A DNA stretch of 64,000 nucleotides. Source: Pseudonocardia sediminis. Lineage in GTDB: Bacteria; Actinomycetota; Actinomycetes; Mycobacteriales; Pseudonocardiaceae. Below are positions 53,580 to 61,697 of this stretch, in pieces. A program made the translations under genes and the position numbers. The stretch spans positions 1,301,001 through 1,365,000 of the forward strand of contig NZ_SHKL01000001.1 of NCBI RefSeq assembly GCF_004217185.1, given 5' to 3'. The notes beneath the pieces are model-generated. The model had not been told where the DNA came from. It did no database searches and saw only the letters and a list, made by a program, of their open reading frames with translations. Each line of letters starts with the position of its first letter. Positions within the stretch are counted from its first letter, which is position 1.

Positions 53580-55244
53580 GTGGCACCGACGAACGCACCG
53601 GGGGAGCGCCGCTGGATCGAGGTCTCGACGCTCGGCGACCTCGTGGACCGCCGCGCCGCCGAGCGCCCGGACGGCGAGGCGCTCGTCTTCCCCGACCGGC
53701 GGGCCACCTACCCCGATCTCTCCGCACGTTCGCACGAGCTCGCGCGGGGCCTGGCCGGGCTCGGGGTCGGCCGGGGCGACCGAGTCGGGATCCTGCTGCC
53801 GGCCTCGGTGGACCTCGTCGCGGTCCTGCTGGCCGCGGTGAAGCTGGGCGCGGTCGCGGTGCCGGTCAACGCGCGGTTCCGCAGCACCGAGCTGGGCCAG
53901 ATCGTCGCCCACTCCGGGATGGCGGTTCTGGTGACGGCACCCGACCATCTCCCGCTGGTGACCGGCACGCTGCCGGACCTGGCCGCGCAGACGCCGGGCG
54001 ATCTGGCCTGCGCGTCGGCCCCGGAGCTGCGGCACGTGCTGCTGCTCTCCGGCGAGCACCCCGGCTGCACCGGCGCGGACCGGCTCGAGGCGGGAGCGGT
54101 GCCCGGCGCCGACGTCCGGTCCGAGCAGGAGTCGGTACGGGTCCGGGACACCGCGGTGATCGTCTACACCTCGGGCACGACGGCCGCGCCGAAGGGCGCG
54201 ATGCTCTCGCACGAGGCCCTGGTGCGGCTCGCGACCGGCATCGGGGACCGCCTCGGCTACACCCCCTCCGACCGCGTCTGGACCGCGATCCCGCTGTTCC
54301 ACGGCGGCGGTATCACGTTCGCGCTGAGCTGCCTGGCCGCCGGTGCGACGTTCGTGCACCCGGGCTTCTTCGACCCGTCGACGACGCTCGAGTACCTGCG
54401 CGACGAGCGCGTCACCGTCGCGCTCGCCGCGTTCGAGACGATATGGATGCCGGTGCTCAACCGGTCCGACTTCGCGGCGTTCGACCTGTCCGGGATCCGG
54501 GTCGTGATGGCCGTCGGCGTGCCGGAACGGCTGCGCGACATGGCCTCGCGGCTGCCGGGCGCGACGCACGTGTCCTGCGTGGCGATGACCGAGTCGTCGG
54601 CGTTCCTGACCCTGAACCGCCTCGACGACCCGCCGGAGGCCCGCGCCACGACCGGCGGGCACCCGATGCCCGGCATGCGCTGCCGCGTCGTCGACCCGGA
54701 GACCGGGCTCGACGTCGCGCCCGGAACGCTCGGCGAGCTGCTCTTCCGCGGCCCCAACGCCTTCGACGGCTACTTCCGAGACCCGGAGCAGACCGCCGCG
54801 GTGTTCGACCACGAGGGCTGGTTCCACAGCGGGGACCTCGTCGTCGCCGACGCCGAGGGGCGGCTGTCGTTCCGCTCGCGGCTCAAGGACATGCTCAAGG
54901 TCGGCGGCGAGAACGTCGCCGCGGCCGAGGTCGAGGGGTTCCTGCTCGGGCACCCGGCGGTGGACATGGTCGCGGTCGTCGCCGCGCCGGACGCCCGCTA
55001 CGTCGAGGTCCCGGCCGCGTACGTCGTGCTCAAGGCGGGCGCGCAGGCGACGGAACGGGAGCTGGTCGACTTCTGTCTGGGCCGGATCGCGACCTACCGC
55101 GTGCCGCGCTACGTGCGGTTCGTGACCGAGTACCCCATGTCCGGAACGAAGATCAAGAAGTTCGTGCTGCGCGAGCGGATCGCGGCCGAGCTCGCCGCGG
55201 CGGGGATCACCGAGGCGCCCCGCGTGCGCGTTCCGGCCGGGTAG
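53580..55244 (+). CDS. AMP-forming acyl-CoA ligase (FadD-like) 1
   Basis: A 554-residue ANL-superfamily ligase that would activate a carboxylic acid to its CoA thioester with ATP. The P-loop-like motif is YTSGTTAAPKGAML near residue 196. Other motifs are FHGGGITFAL, FETIWMP, GELLFRGPNAFDGY, GWFHSGDLV, the hinge SRLKDMLKVGGENVAAAEVE and the C-terminal Lys in PMSGTKIKKFVLR. Substrate cannot be read. GTG 53580 follows AGGAGG. A paralogue lies at 56014 in the opposite direction. Confidence 0.9.
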   Translation: MAPTNAPGERRWIEVSTLGDLVDRRAAERPDGEALVFPDRRATYPDLSARSHELARGLAGLGVGRGDRVGILLPASVDLVAVLLAAVKLGAVAVPVNARFRSTELGQIVAHSGMAVLVTAPDHLPLVTGTLPDLAAQTPGDLACASAPELRHVLLLSGEHPGCTGADRLEAGAVPGADVRSEQESVRVRDTAVIVYTSGTTAAPKGAMLSHEALVRLATGIGDRLGYTPSDRVWTAIPLFHGGGITFALSCLAAGATFVHPGFFDPSTTLEYLRDERVTVALAAFETIWMPVLNRSDFAAFDLSGIRVVMAVGVPERLRDMASRLPGATHVSCVAMTESSAFLTLNRLDDPPEARATTGGHPMPGMRCRVVDPETGLDVAPGTLGELLFRGPNAFDGYFRDPEQTAAVFDHEGWFHSGDLVVADAEGRLSFRSRLKDMLKVGGENVAAAEVEGFLLGHPAVDMVAVVAAPDARYVEVPAAYVVLKAGAQATERELVDFCLGRIATYRVPRYVRFVTEYPMSGTKIKKFVLRERIAAELAAAGITEAPRVRVPAG

Positions 55245-55360
55245 GGCATACCCCCGGAACCGGACCCGAAATGCCGGAATGGTCCGGGGTCTCGGTACCG
55301 TCGGAACAGTCCCCAGCGACGTGCCCTGCTGCCCCCGGCAGGCCGACGAAGGAGCATCCC

Positions 55361-56017
55361 CTGCTCGCCCACATCCTCGACATGCTGGCCGGTATCCCCA
55401 CCTGGATCGTCGTCCTGGTGGCGGCGCTGGCCGCGCTCGGTGAGACCACGATCGGGCTCGGCCTCGTCCTTCCCGGCGAGTCGGTCCTCGTCGCCGCCGC
55501 GATCGCACTGCCGAACCTGGGCGCGGCCGTCGTGGCCGTGTTCGTCGTGGGGTTCGCGGCCGCCTGCGGTGACGCGATCGGCTACCTTCTCGGCCGCCGC
55601 TTCGGACCGCGACTGCGGGCGTCGAAGCTGGTCGGCAAGGTCGGGCGCGACCAGTGGGACCGCACCGGCGATATCCTGCGACGCCACGGCGCCTGGGCCG
55701 TCCTGGGCGCGCGCTTCCTGCCCGTCGTCCGCACGCTGACCCCCGCCGCGGCCGGCGCCTCCGGGCTGCCGCTGCGCCGCTTCCTCCCGGCGAGCCTCGC
55801 CGGTGCGTTCCTGTGGTCGGCCACGCACGTCGCGGTCGGCTTCGGCGCCCGCGGCTCGGCGCTGTGGTTCGAGCGGACGTTCGGCATCGCGGGGTGGGTC
55901 GTCCTCGGCTCGCTCGGGGTGATCGGGACCGCGGTGTGGCTGCTGCGCCGCCGTCGCCAGGCTCGGACCGCGCCGGTGACGACGCCGGAGCCGGTGGCCG
56001 TCGGGGCCGGGGACTAG
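55361..56017 (+). CDS. DedA-family membrane protein
   Basis: About 218 residues, with the SNARE-associated/DedA pattern: ETTIGLGLVLPGESVLVAAA (re-entrant region), FAAACGDAIGYLLGRRFGPRL and ARFLPVVRTLTPAAAGASG, which are the DedA motifs for lipid-headgroup transport. DedA proteins flip undecaprenyl phosphate or phospholipids. The best start is CTG 55361, which lies 6 bases after GAAGGAG; the next ATG (55382) has no ribosome site and would lose seven residues. Its TAG shares CTAG with the facing ligase stop. Confidence 0.8.
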   Translation: MLAHILDMLAGIPTWIVVLVAALAALGETTIGLGLVLPGESVLVAAAIALPNLGAAVVAVFVVGFAAACGDAIGYLLGRRFGPRLRASKLVGKVGRDQWDRTGDILRRHGAWAVLGARFLPVVRTLTPAAAGASGLPLRRFLPASLAGAFLWSATHVAVGFGARGSALWFERTFGIAGWVVLGSLGVIGTAVWLLRRRRQARTAPVTTPEPVAVGAGD

Positions 56018-57630
56018 GGACCCGCGGACACGGGCGGTGCCACCATCCGCGGCGCCTCGGTGATCCCGCGCCGTTCGAGCTCCTCGGTGATCAGCGCCCG
56101 GAGGCGGAACTTCTGCACCTTCGTCCCGGACATCGGCCAGTCCTCGACGAACCGCACGTAGCGGGGCACCTTGTAGGTGGCCACCGCGCCGAGGCAGAAC
56201 CTGATCAGTTCCTCCTCCGAGGCGGCGGCGCCGGGCCGGAGCTGCACGAACGCGCACGCCACCTCTCCGTAGCGCGCGTCCGGGGCGCCCACGACCTGCA
56301 CGATCCCGGCCGCCGGGTGCTCGGAGAGGAACCCCTCGATCTCCGCGGCGGCCACGTTCTCCCCGCCCACCTTGAGGATGTCTCCGAGCCGGGTCAGGAA
56401 CCGCAGCCGGCCCTCGGCGTCGGCGACGACCTGGTCCCCGGAGGCGAACCAGCCGTCGGCGTCGATCCGCTGCGCGGTCAGCTCGGGGTCGCGGTGGTAG
56501 TGCGACAGGCGTGACCCGCCGCGGAACCGGAACTCGCCCGGCACACCCGGCGCGACCTCGGCCCCGGTCTCCGGGTCGACGACCCTCGCCTCCATGTGAC
56601 GCAACGGCCGCCCGCTCGTCGTCGCGCGGACCTCGGCCGGGTCGTCCGGCGAGCCCACGCAGCAGAACCCGAACGACTCGGTCATGCCCAGGCACGACAG
56701 CTGCACCGCCTGCGGCAGCCGGGCCTGCATCGACCGCATCCGCTCCGGCGCGCCCACGTTGATCACCATCCGGAGCGCGGACAGGTCCGCGGCGGCGAAG
56801 TCCGGGTGGTCGAGCACCGGCAGCCAGATCGTCTCGAACGCGGGGAACCCGACCGTGCAGCGCTCGTCGACGAGCTGGCGCAGCGCGTGCCCCGGCTCGA
56901 ACGTCCCGACGTGCACGAACCCGCAGTGCCCGGCCAGTGCGGCCAGCGCGACGTCGAACCCTCCGCAGTGGAACATCGGCAGCGGCGTCCAGAACCGGTC
57001 GTCCGGGGTGAGCTGCAGGCGTTCGGCGACGGCCTCGCCCTCGGTGACGAGCGAGGAGTGGGTGTGCACGCAGCCGCGCGGACGCGAGGTGGTCCCAGAG
57101 GTGTAGAGCATGAGGTTCGGGTCGTCGGCGGTCAGGGCGGCGCGGGCCGCCGCCGGGCCGGCCGGGTCGGTGCCGTCCGCGGCCGCGTCGAAGCTCCTCC
57201 GGCCCAGCCGTCCGCCGGCGTCGGTGTCGCGGTCGAGGGTGACGACGGTGTCCAGCTGCGCGCCGTCGTCGCCCGGGAGGTGCCCGGTGAGCACCGGCTC
57301 GAACGCCGAGGTCGTGATCAGCACGCGCAGCTGCGCGTCGGAGATCACGTAGGCGATCTCGCGGGAGCGCAGGCGGACGTTGAGCGGCACCGCGACGGCG
57401 CCGACCGCGCTCGCCGCGAGCCAGAACCGCAGGCTGTCGATGCCGCCGTGCAGCAGCAACCCGACCGGGTCGCCGGGGCGGACACCGAGCGCCCACAGGC
57501 CGCGTGCGACCCGCTCGACCTGCGCGTGCAGCTCCGGGTAGGAGGCCCGGCCGTCCGGGAACACCACGCCCTGGCCGGGGGTGTCGGCGGCCCGCGCGTC
57601 GAGCAGATCGGGGACGGTGGGGTCCGGCAT
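56014..57630 (-). CDS. AMP-forming acyl-CoA ligase (FadD-like) 2
   Basis: A 538-residue ANL ligase paralogous to the one at 53580. The two share the FETIW(L/M)PVL and MSGTK segments and a VPRYVRFV stretch near the C-terminus. Motifs: YTSGTTSRPRGCVHTH near residue 195 (the usual Lys of the P-loop is Arg here), GWFASGDQV, TRLGDILKVGGENVAAAEIE and the catalytic Lys in MSGTKVQKF. Likely substrate is a cyclic or branched acid of the surrounding catabolic genes (inference). ATG 57630 has GGAAGGA at a long spacing. The TetR-type palindrome lies 20 bases upstream. Confidence 0.88.
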   Translation of the reverse strand: MPDPTVPDLLDARAADTPGQGVVFPDGRASYPELHAQVERVARGLWALGVRPGDPVGLLLHGGIDSLRFWLAASAVGAVAVPLNVRLRSREIAYVISDAQLRVLITTSAFEPVLTGHLPGDDGAQLDTVVTLDRDTDAGGRLGRRSFDAAADGTDPAGPAAARAALTADDPNLMLYTSGTTSRPRGCVHTHSSLVTEGEAVAERLQLTPDDRFWTPLPMFHCGGFDVALAALAGHCGFVHVGTFEPGHALRQLVDERCTVGFPAFETIWLPVLDHPDFAAADLSALRMVINVGAPERMRSMQARLPQAVQLSCLGMTESFGFCCVGSPDDPAEVRATTSGRPLRHMEARVVDPETGAEVAPGVPGEFRFRGGSRLSHYHRDPELTAQRIDADGWFASGDQVVADAEGRLRFLTRLGDILKVGGENVAAAEIEGFLSEHPAAGIVQVVGAPDARYGEVACAFVQLRPGAAASEEELIRFCLGAVATYKVPRYVRFVEDWPMSGTKVQKFRLRALITEELERRGITEAPRMVAPPVSAGP

Positions 57631-57650
57631 CGTCGCGCGTCCTTCCAGCC

Positions 57651-57670
57651 TGTCTAACGGTCGTTTGACA
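57651..57670. promoter_or_regulatory. TetR-type operator palindrome, site 1
   Basis: TGTCTAACG-GT-CGTTTGACA: the two 9-base halves agree at 8 of 9 positions. It lies between the divergent acyl-CoA ligase 2 and the MaoC-like gene, so one repressor could control both. The same sequence, 16 of 20 bases, recurs at 58572. Confidence 0.7.
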
Positions 57671-57726
57671 AGCTACCGAGGTCCGCCGAAGGTGGACAAG
57701 ACCGACGTCGAGGAGGCCCGCGGGCA

Positions 57727-58170
57727 GTGATCACCGAGGACGAGCTGTCGGCGCTGGTCGGGCACCGGATGCCCGGGGGGCGGGCGCGGATCGAGCCGTA
57801 CGTCGACTGGCTGACTCGTGACGTCGTCGGGGCTCCGCAGCGCGCGCCCGGCGACGACACCGTGCATCCGGCCGTCGCGTTCCTCGTGGCCCAGGGCAAC
57901 GTCGGGCTCGAGCTGGAGGAGGTGTTCGCGCTGTTCGGTGCACGGTCGCAGGACGGTCCGATGCTGGGGGAGTGGTCGGTGGACTTCGCCCGACCGCTGC
58001 GCACCGGCGTCGACTACGACGTGACCTGCCGGGTGGACCGGGTGAGGCGCAAGCGCGGGGCGCGGACCGGCGTGTTCGACCTCGCCACCGTCGAGATCGG
58101 GCTCGACGGCCCGGACGGGGCTCGGCACGCCACCGTCCGTCCGACCTACGTCTTCCCGCGGCGCTCGTGA
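57727..58170 (+). CDS. FAS1/MaoC-like hotdog dehydratase subunit (N-type)
   Basis: A 147-residue single hotdog-fold protein with the opening EDELSALVGHRMPGG and the helix-strand layout of the MaoC N-terminal (FAS1-like) dehydratase domain, including the RPLRTGVDYDVTCRVDRV strand pair. Alone it lacks the usual catalytic Asp-His pair, so it should pair with the following gene to form an enoyl-CoA hydratase. The two overlap by 4 bases (GTGA), indicating a coupled complex. GTG 57727 is preceded by GAGGAGG at about 10 bases. Confidence 0.78.
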   Translation: MITEDELSALVGHRMPGGRARIEPYVDWLTRDVVGAPQRAPGDDTVHPAVAFLVAQGNVGLELEEVFALFGARSQDGPMLGEWSVDFARPLRTGVDYDVTCRVDRVRRKRGARTGVFDLATVEIGLDGPDGARHATVRPTYVFPRRS

Positions 58171-58568
58171 ACGTCGGCGACGCGCTCCTCGACCTCGTCG
58201 TCGAGTCGGTGGACCCGGAGCGGATGAAGACGATGGCGGCCCTGCTCCGCGACCCGAACATGATCCATCTGGAGCCGGCCGAGGCGGCCCGGCACGGCCT
58301 CGGCGACCGGGTGGTGAACCAGGGCCCGATCAACATGGGCTACGTCCAGACGATGCTCGCCCACGCCGCCGGCGGGGTGGACCGGGTCCGCGCGACGGCG
58401 TTCCGGTTCCTGGCCAACGTCCACGCCGGCGACCGGGTCGTCGCGGGCGGGCGGGTCACCGCCGTCCGGGACGGCGAGGTCGACTGCGAGGTGTGGCTGG
58501 ACGTCACCGGCGGGGCTCGGGCACTGTCCGGGACGGCGACGTTACTTGCGCCGCCGCCGGCGCCGTGA
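58167..58568 (+). CDS. MaoC-like (R)-specific enoyl-CoA hydratase subunit
   Basis: A 133-residue hotdog protein. The catalytic hydratase motif is seen in DPNMIHLEPAEAARHGLG (Asp and His spaced as in MaoC/PhaJ), followed by VNQGPINMGYVQTMLAHA and a strand AGDRVVAGGRVTAV. With the upstream subunit it would hydrate an enoyl-CoA in beta-oxidation, perhaps of a ring or side-chain intermediate, as in the heteromeric MaoC pairs of steroid catabolism. GTG 58167 shares GTGA with the upstream stop. It ends 3 bases before operator site 2. Confidence 0.8.
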   Translation: MNVGDALLDLVVESVDPERMKTMAALLRDPNMIHLEPAEAARHGLGDRVVNQGPINMGYVQTMLAHAAGGVDRVRATAFRFLANVHAGDRVVAGGRVTAVRDGEVDCEVWLDVTGGARALSGTATLLAPPPAP

Positions 58569-58571
58569 CAG

Positions 58572-58591
58572 TGTAAAACGGTCGTTTGGTA
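58572..58591. promoter_or_regulatory. TetR-type operator palindrome, site 2
   Basis: TGTAAAACG-GT-CGTTTGGTA: the halves agree at 6 of 9 positions, with a perfect AAACG-GT-CGTTT core. It lies 20 bases before the ATG of the flavoprotein gene and has 16 of 20 bases in common with the site at 57651. Confidence 0.68.
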
Positions 58592-58611
58592 GACGCACGG
58601 ATCGGAGCATC

Positions 58612-59997
58612 ATGCCCAGCTACGACGTCGTGGTGATCGGAGCCGGGGCCGCCGGGCTGACCGCCGGTGCGCTGCTGGCCAAGGAGGGCAAGCGCGTCGT
58701 CGTGCTCGACCGCAGCCCCTACCTCGGCGGGCGCGCGATGGCCGTCCCGGACGAGGGCTTCACCGTGAACCTGGGCGGGCACCTCATCGAGGACGGCGGG
58801 TCGGGCATCACCAAGGTGTTCGAGCACGTCGGCAAGAAGCTGATCCACGGCGAGGTCAGCAACGACATGCCGATCTGGGAGAACGGCAAGGGCTGGGGCT
58901 CGATCCGGGACCGTTACACGGACAAGGACGAGCTGAAGAAGGTCATCAAGGCCCTCGTCGAGACGCCGTACGAGGATCTCGACGACTGGGACGACCGGTC
59001 CCTGCGCGAGTGGATCCACCAGTACACCGACGACCAGGGCGTCGTGGACCTGTTCGAGTTCATCTCGGTGCTCGAGTGCATGACCGACAACTGGTACGAC
59101 CACTCGGCCAGCGACAACCTCTACGTCCGCAAGATGCACTTCGAGGAGCGCAACACCGCCGCCTACTCGTGCTGGCCGGGTCAGGGCTGGGACGGGATCT
59201 GGCGCGACCTCGCGGACGCGATCACCGAGAACGGCGGGGAGCTGCGGCTCGGGACGTCGGTCGAGCGGGTCGTGATCGAGAACGGCGCCGTCAAGGGCGT
59301 CGCGGTCGGCCGCGAGCCGAAGGTGCTGCCGAACGAGTTCTTCGAGGAGGAGATCCTCACCGCCGATGCGGTGATCTCGACGCTGCCGGTGTGGAGCGTG
59401 CTCAACGTGGTCCCGCGGCGCGAGCTGCCCGAGTGGTACGCCAGCCAGATCGAGTTCCTGGCCCAGGACAAGTTCCGGATCGCCTGGCTGGGCCTTTACC
59501 TGGCCACCGAGGAGCCGGTCACGCAGTTCGACCCGCGCGAGCTCGCGACCTGGACCGCCACGCCGTCCACGGACTGCTCCGGGTTCATGTTCGACCAGTC
59601 CGCGATGGACCCGTCGTGCTCGCCGGAGGGCACCCACCTGCACGTGATGGGCGCGATCATCCCCGGCGCGAAGGGCCGCGACGCCCAGTGGTGCCGCGAC
59701 ACGATGCAGGCCTTCGAGAACGACGTCGAGACGATGTGGCCGGGCTTCGCGAAGCCGATCTGGCGCCGCCGGCACCTGGTGTTCGAGCCCAGCTTCGGCG
59801 TGATCCAGATGCCCGGGCTGGTCGGGAAGTACCGCCCGCACTGGCGGGCCCCGAACGTCGAGGGGCTGTGGTTCGCCTCCGAGACGTTCCGCAGCCGCGG
59901 CATCGGCACCGACCGCGCCGCCCGCGCGGCCCTGACCTGCGTCGAGGACTACCTCGGCGCTCGGATCCCGACCTTCGGCGACGGGTGGAGGTACTAG
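58612..59997 (+). CDS. phytoene-desaturase-like FAD oxidoreductase
   Basis: A 461-residue NAD(P)/FAD flavoprotein of the amine-oxidase/phytoene-desaturase group. FAD motif YDVVVIGAGAAGLTAGALL opens it, then LDRSPYLGGRAMAV. The C-terminal flavin contact is ASETFRSRGIGTDRAARAAL. The central substrate domain contains aromatic and acidic segments (CMTDNWYDHSASDNL, SCWPGQGWDGIWRDL). It probably dehydrogenates or isomerises a cyclic or polyene substrate. ATG 58612 has GGAG upstream. The following LLM gene begins 2 bases after the stop codon, so these are coupled. Confidence 0.82.
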   Translation: MPSYDVVVIGAGAAGLTAGALLAKEGKRVVVLDRSPYLGGRAMAVPDEGFTVNLGGHLIEDGGSGITKVFEHVGKKLIHGEVSNDMPIWENGKGWGSIRDRYTDKDELKKVIKALVETPYEDLDDWDDRSLREWIHQYTDDQGVVDLFEFISVLECMTDNWYDHSASDNLYVRKMHFEERNTAAYSCWPGQGWDGIWRDLADAITENGGELRLGTSVERVVIENGAVKGVAVGREPKVLPNEFFEEEILTADAVISTLPVWSVLNVVPRRELPEWYASQIEFLAQDKFRIAWLGLYLATEEPVTQFDPRELATWTATPSTDCSGFMFDQSAMDPSCSPEGTHLHVMGAIIPGAKGRDAQWCRDTMQAFENDVETMWPGFAKPIWRRRHLVFEPSFGVIQMPGLVGKYRPHWRAPNVEGLWFASETFRSRGIGTDRAARAALTCVEDYLGARIPTFGDGWRY

Positions 59998-59999
59998 AC

Positions 60000-61121
60000 G
60001 TGGAGCGCCTGCAGCTGGGGGTGCCGGGGCAGATCATGCCGCCGGCCGACCGCGCGGTGAAGTTCGCGCAGCGCAGTGAGGCCGACGGCTACGACGCCGT
60101 CTGGTGGCCGGACCACCTGATGGGCTGGCACGCCGACACGATGTGGACGCCGGACCTCACACCGCTGGCCGAGGTCCAGGCCAACCCGCACACCTACTTC
60201 GACCCCATGATCATGATGGGTGTGGTCGGGGCACAGACGTCACGCATCAAGGTGGGCGTCGTCGTGACGGACCTGATCCGCCGCAACCCGGCGATGGCGG
60301 CGTCGACGGCACTGACGCTCGACCACGTCACGCAGGGCCGGGCGATCATCGGTCTGGGCAGCGGCGAGAAGCTCAACGTGACGCCGTACGGGATGAGCTT
60401 CGACAAGCCCGTCGCCAAACTCTCCGAGGGCATCGACGTGATGCGCCTGCTCTGGGAGGCCGACGGCCCGGTGAGCTTCGACGGGCAGTTCCACACCCTC
60501 GACTCCGCCGTGCTGGGCCTGCAGCCCTACGGCGCGGAGCCGCCGGAGATCTGGACGGCCGCGCACGGCCCGCGGATGTTGCGCCTGACCGGCACCAAGG
60601 GCGACGGCTGGCTGCCCACCAAGATGACCGCGCCGGACTACGGCAAGGCGTTGACGACGATCCACCAGGCCGCGCAGGACGCGGACCGGGACCCCGCGAA
60701 GATCACGCCCGGCATGCTCGGCTACATCCTGATGGGACCCGACGAGGAGACGGTCCGCCGGCTCACCGAGGCCCCGCTGGTGCGCGCGCTGTGCGTGTTG
60801 CTGCCCTCGCAGGTGTTCCGCGACCTGGGCGTCGAGCCGCCGCTGGACGGCGGGCCGGGCGGGTCGGGCTTCCACGACTTCATCCCGTCGACGATCGAGC
60901 GCGCCGAGTCGTTGCGGATCATCGACGCGATCCCGCCCGAGGTGGTGCGGCACTACGCGTTCTGCGGGACGCCGGAGCAGGTGGCCGAGGAGCTCTACGA
61001 GTACCGCGAGGCGGGGCTGGAGCACCTGGTCATGTGGAACATCACCGCGTTCGGCGACCCGTCGCTGGCCAAGTGGTCGTTCCAGGCCATGGCCGAGCTG
61101 AAGAAGCTGGTGGGCTCGTGA
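60000..61121 (+). CDS. LLM-class, probable F420-dependent oxidoreductase
   Basis: A 373-residue luciferase-fold enzyme. LQLGVPGQIMPPADRAV, YDAVWWPDHLMGW, VGVVVTDLIRRNPA and the cofactor-phosphate loop GRAIIGLGSGEKLNVTPYG resemble the phthiodiolone-ketoreductase/F420-dependent branch (GSGE motif). It would reduce a ketone or double bond using F420H2; the cofactor assignment is inference. GTG 60000 has GGAGG 8 bases upstream. Its stop shares GTGA with the next gene start. Confidence 0.83.
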   Translation: MERLQLGVPGQIMPPADRAVKFAQRSEADGYDAVWWPDHLMGWHADTMWTPDLTPLAEVQANPHTYFDPMIMMGVVGAQTSRIKVGVVVTDLIRRNPAMAASTALTLDHVTQGRAIIGLGSGEKLNVTPYGMSFDKPVAKLSEGIDVMRLLWEADGPVSFDGQFHTLDSAVLGLQPYGAEPPEIWTAAHGPRMLRLTGTKGDGWLPTKMTAPDYGKALTTIHQAAQDADRDPAKITPGMLGYILMGPDEETVRRLTEAPLVRALCVLLPSQVFRDLGVEPPLDGGPGGSGFHDFIPSTIERAESLRIIDAIPPEVVRHYAFCGTPEQVAEELYEYREAGLEHLVMWNITAFGDPSLAKWSFQAMAELKKLVGS

Positions 61122-61501
61122 GCCGGGCCGCGGTCGAGGGGTACTTCGCCGCGATCAACTCCGACTCCTTCGCCGACCTCGCCGACGTGTTCGCGCCCGA
61201 GGTGGAGATCCACACCGTCGGTGCGGAGCCGGTCGTCGGCCGCGAGGCCGCGCTGGCGCACTTCCCGGTGGTCCTGTCCGGCTACGCCACCCACGACGAC
61301 CACGTCACCCGCTGGATCTCCGGTGTCGACGACGGCAGCGCCGACGCCATCGTCTGCGACATCGCCTTCTCCGGGACCCTCACCGACGGCCGCGAGATCC
61401 GCTTCGACGCCCTCGACGTGTTCGACGTCCACGACGGCCTGATCACCCGCGTCACCACCTGGTACGACACCCGCCTGGTGGCCCGCCAGGTCCGAGGATG
61501 A
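61118..61501 (+). CDS. SnoaL-like (NTF2-fold) protein
   Basis: A 127-residue cone-shaped NTF2-fold protein. The helical opening VEGYFAAINSDSFADLADVFAPEVEI, the strand RFDALDVFDVHDGLITRVTTWYD and central acidic and His residues (EIHTVGAEP) are typical. Members are isomerases, cyclases or hydrolases such as ketosteroid isomerase, and many are uncharacterised. Coupling by a 4-base overlap to the LLM gene suggests that it acts on the same substrate. GTG 61118 is the start. Confidence 0.76.
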   Translation: MSRAAVEGYFAAINSDSFADLADVFAPEVEIHTVGAEPVVGREAALAHFPVVLSGYATHDDHVTRWISGVDDGSADAIVCDIAFSGTLTDGREIRFDALDVFDVHDGLITRVTTWYDTRLVARQVRG

Positions 61502-61516
61502 CCCCGTCCCACCCCA

Positions 61517-61563
61517 GCGACCGGCACTTTCGTCGCAACCTGTGCGACGAACGTGCCGCTCGC
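61517..61563. repeat. imperfect palindrome, copy B of three-member family
   Basis: Arms 61517-61537 and 61543-61563 pair at 19 of 21 positions around a 5-base loop. It shares the CGGCAC...GTCGCA and GTGCCGCTCG blocks with copies A and C. It begins 16 bases after the SnoaL stop. Confidence 0.78.
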
Positions 61564-61626
61564 CCACCCGGGACGGGCGCGCCCGGCGATCGGGGCCCCC
61601 TCCCCGGGCCACGCCCGGCCGGATCC

Positions 61627-61675
61627 AGCGAACGGCACTGTCGTCGCAACCTTTCCGACGACAGTGCCGCTCGCT
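61627..61675. repeat. imperfect palindrome, copy C of three-member family
   Basis: Arms 61627-61646 and 61656-61675 pair at 19 of 20 positions around a 9-base loop. The CGAACGGCAC arm differs from the expected complement at the same position as in copy A (A where the right arm predicts G). It lies 23 bases before the start of the next LLM gene. Confidence 0.8.
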
Positions 61676-61697
61676 TGCTCGGGCGGGGTGGGGACCG

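Noticed and set aside
53378..56017. One frame that would fuse the DedA gene to sequence under acyl-CoA ligase 1
   Set aside because: The upstream part is antisense-like, domain-free Arg/Gly sequence; DedA begins at a Shine-Dalgarno at 55361.
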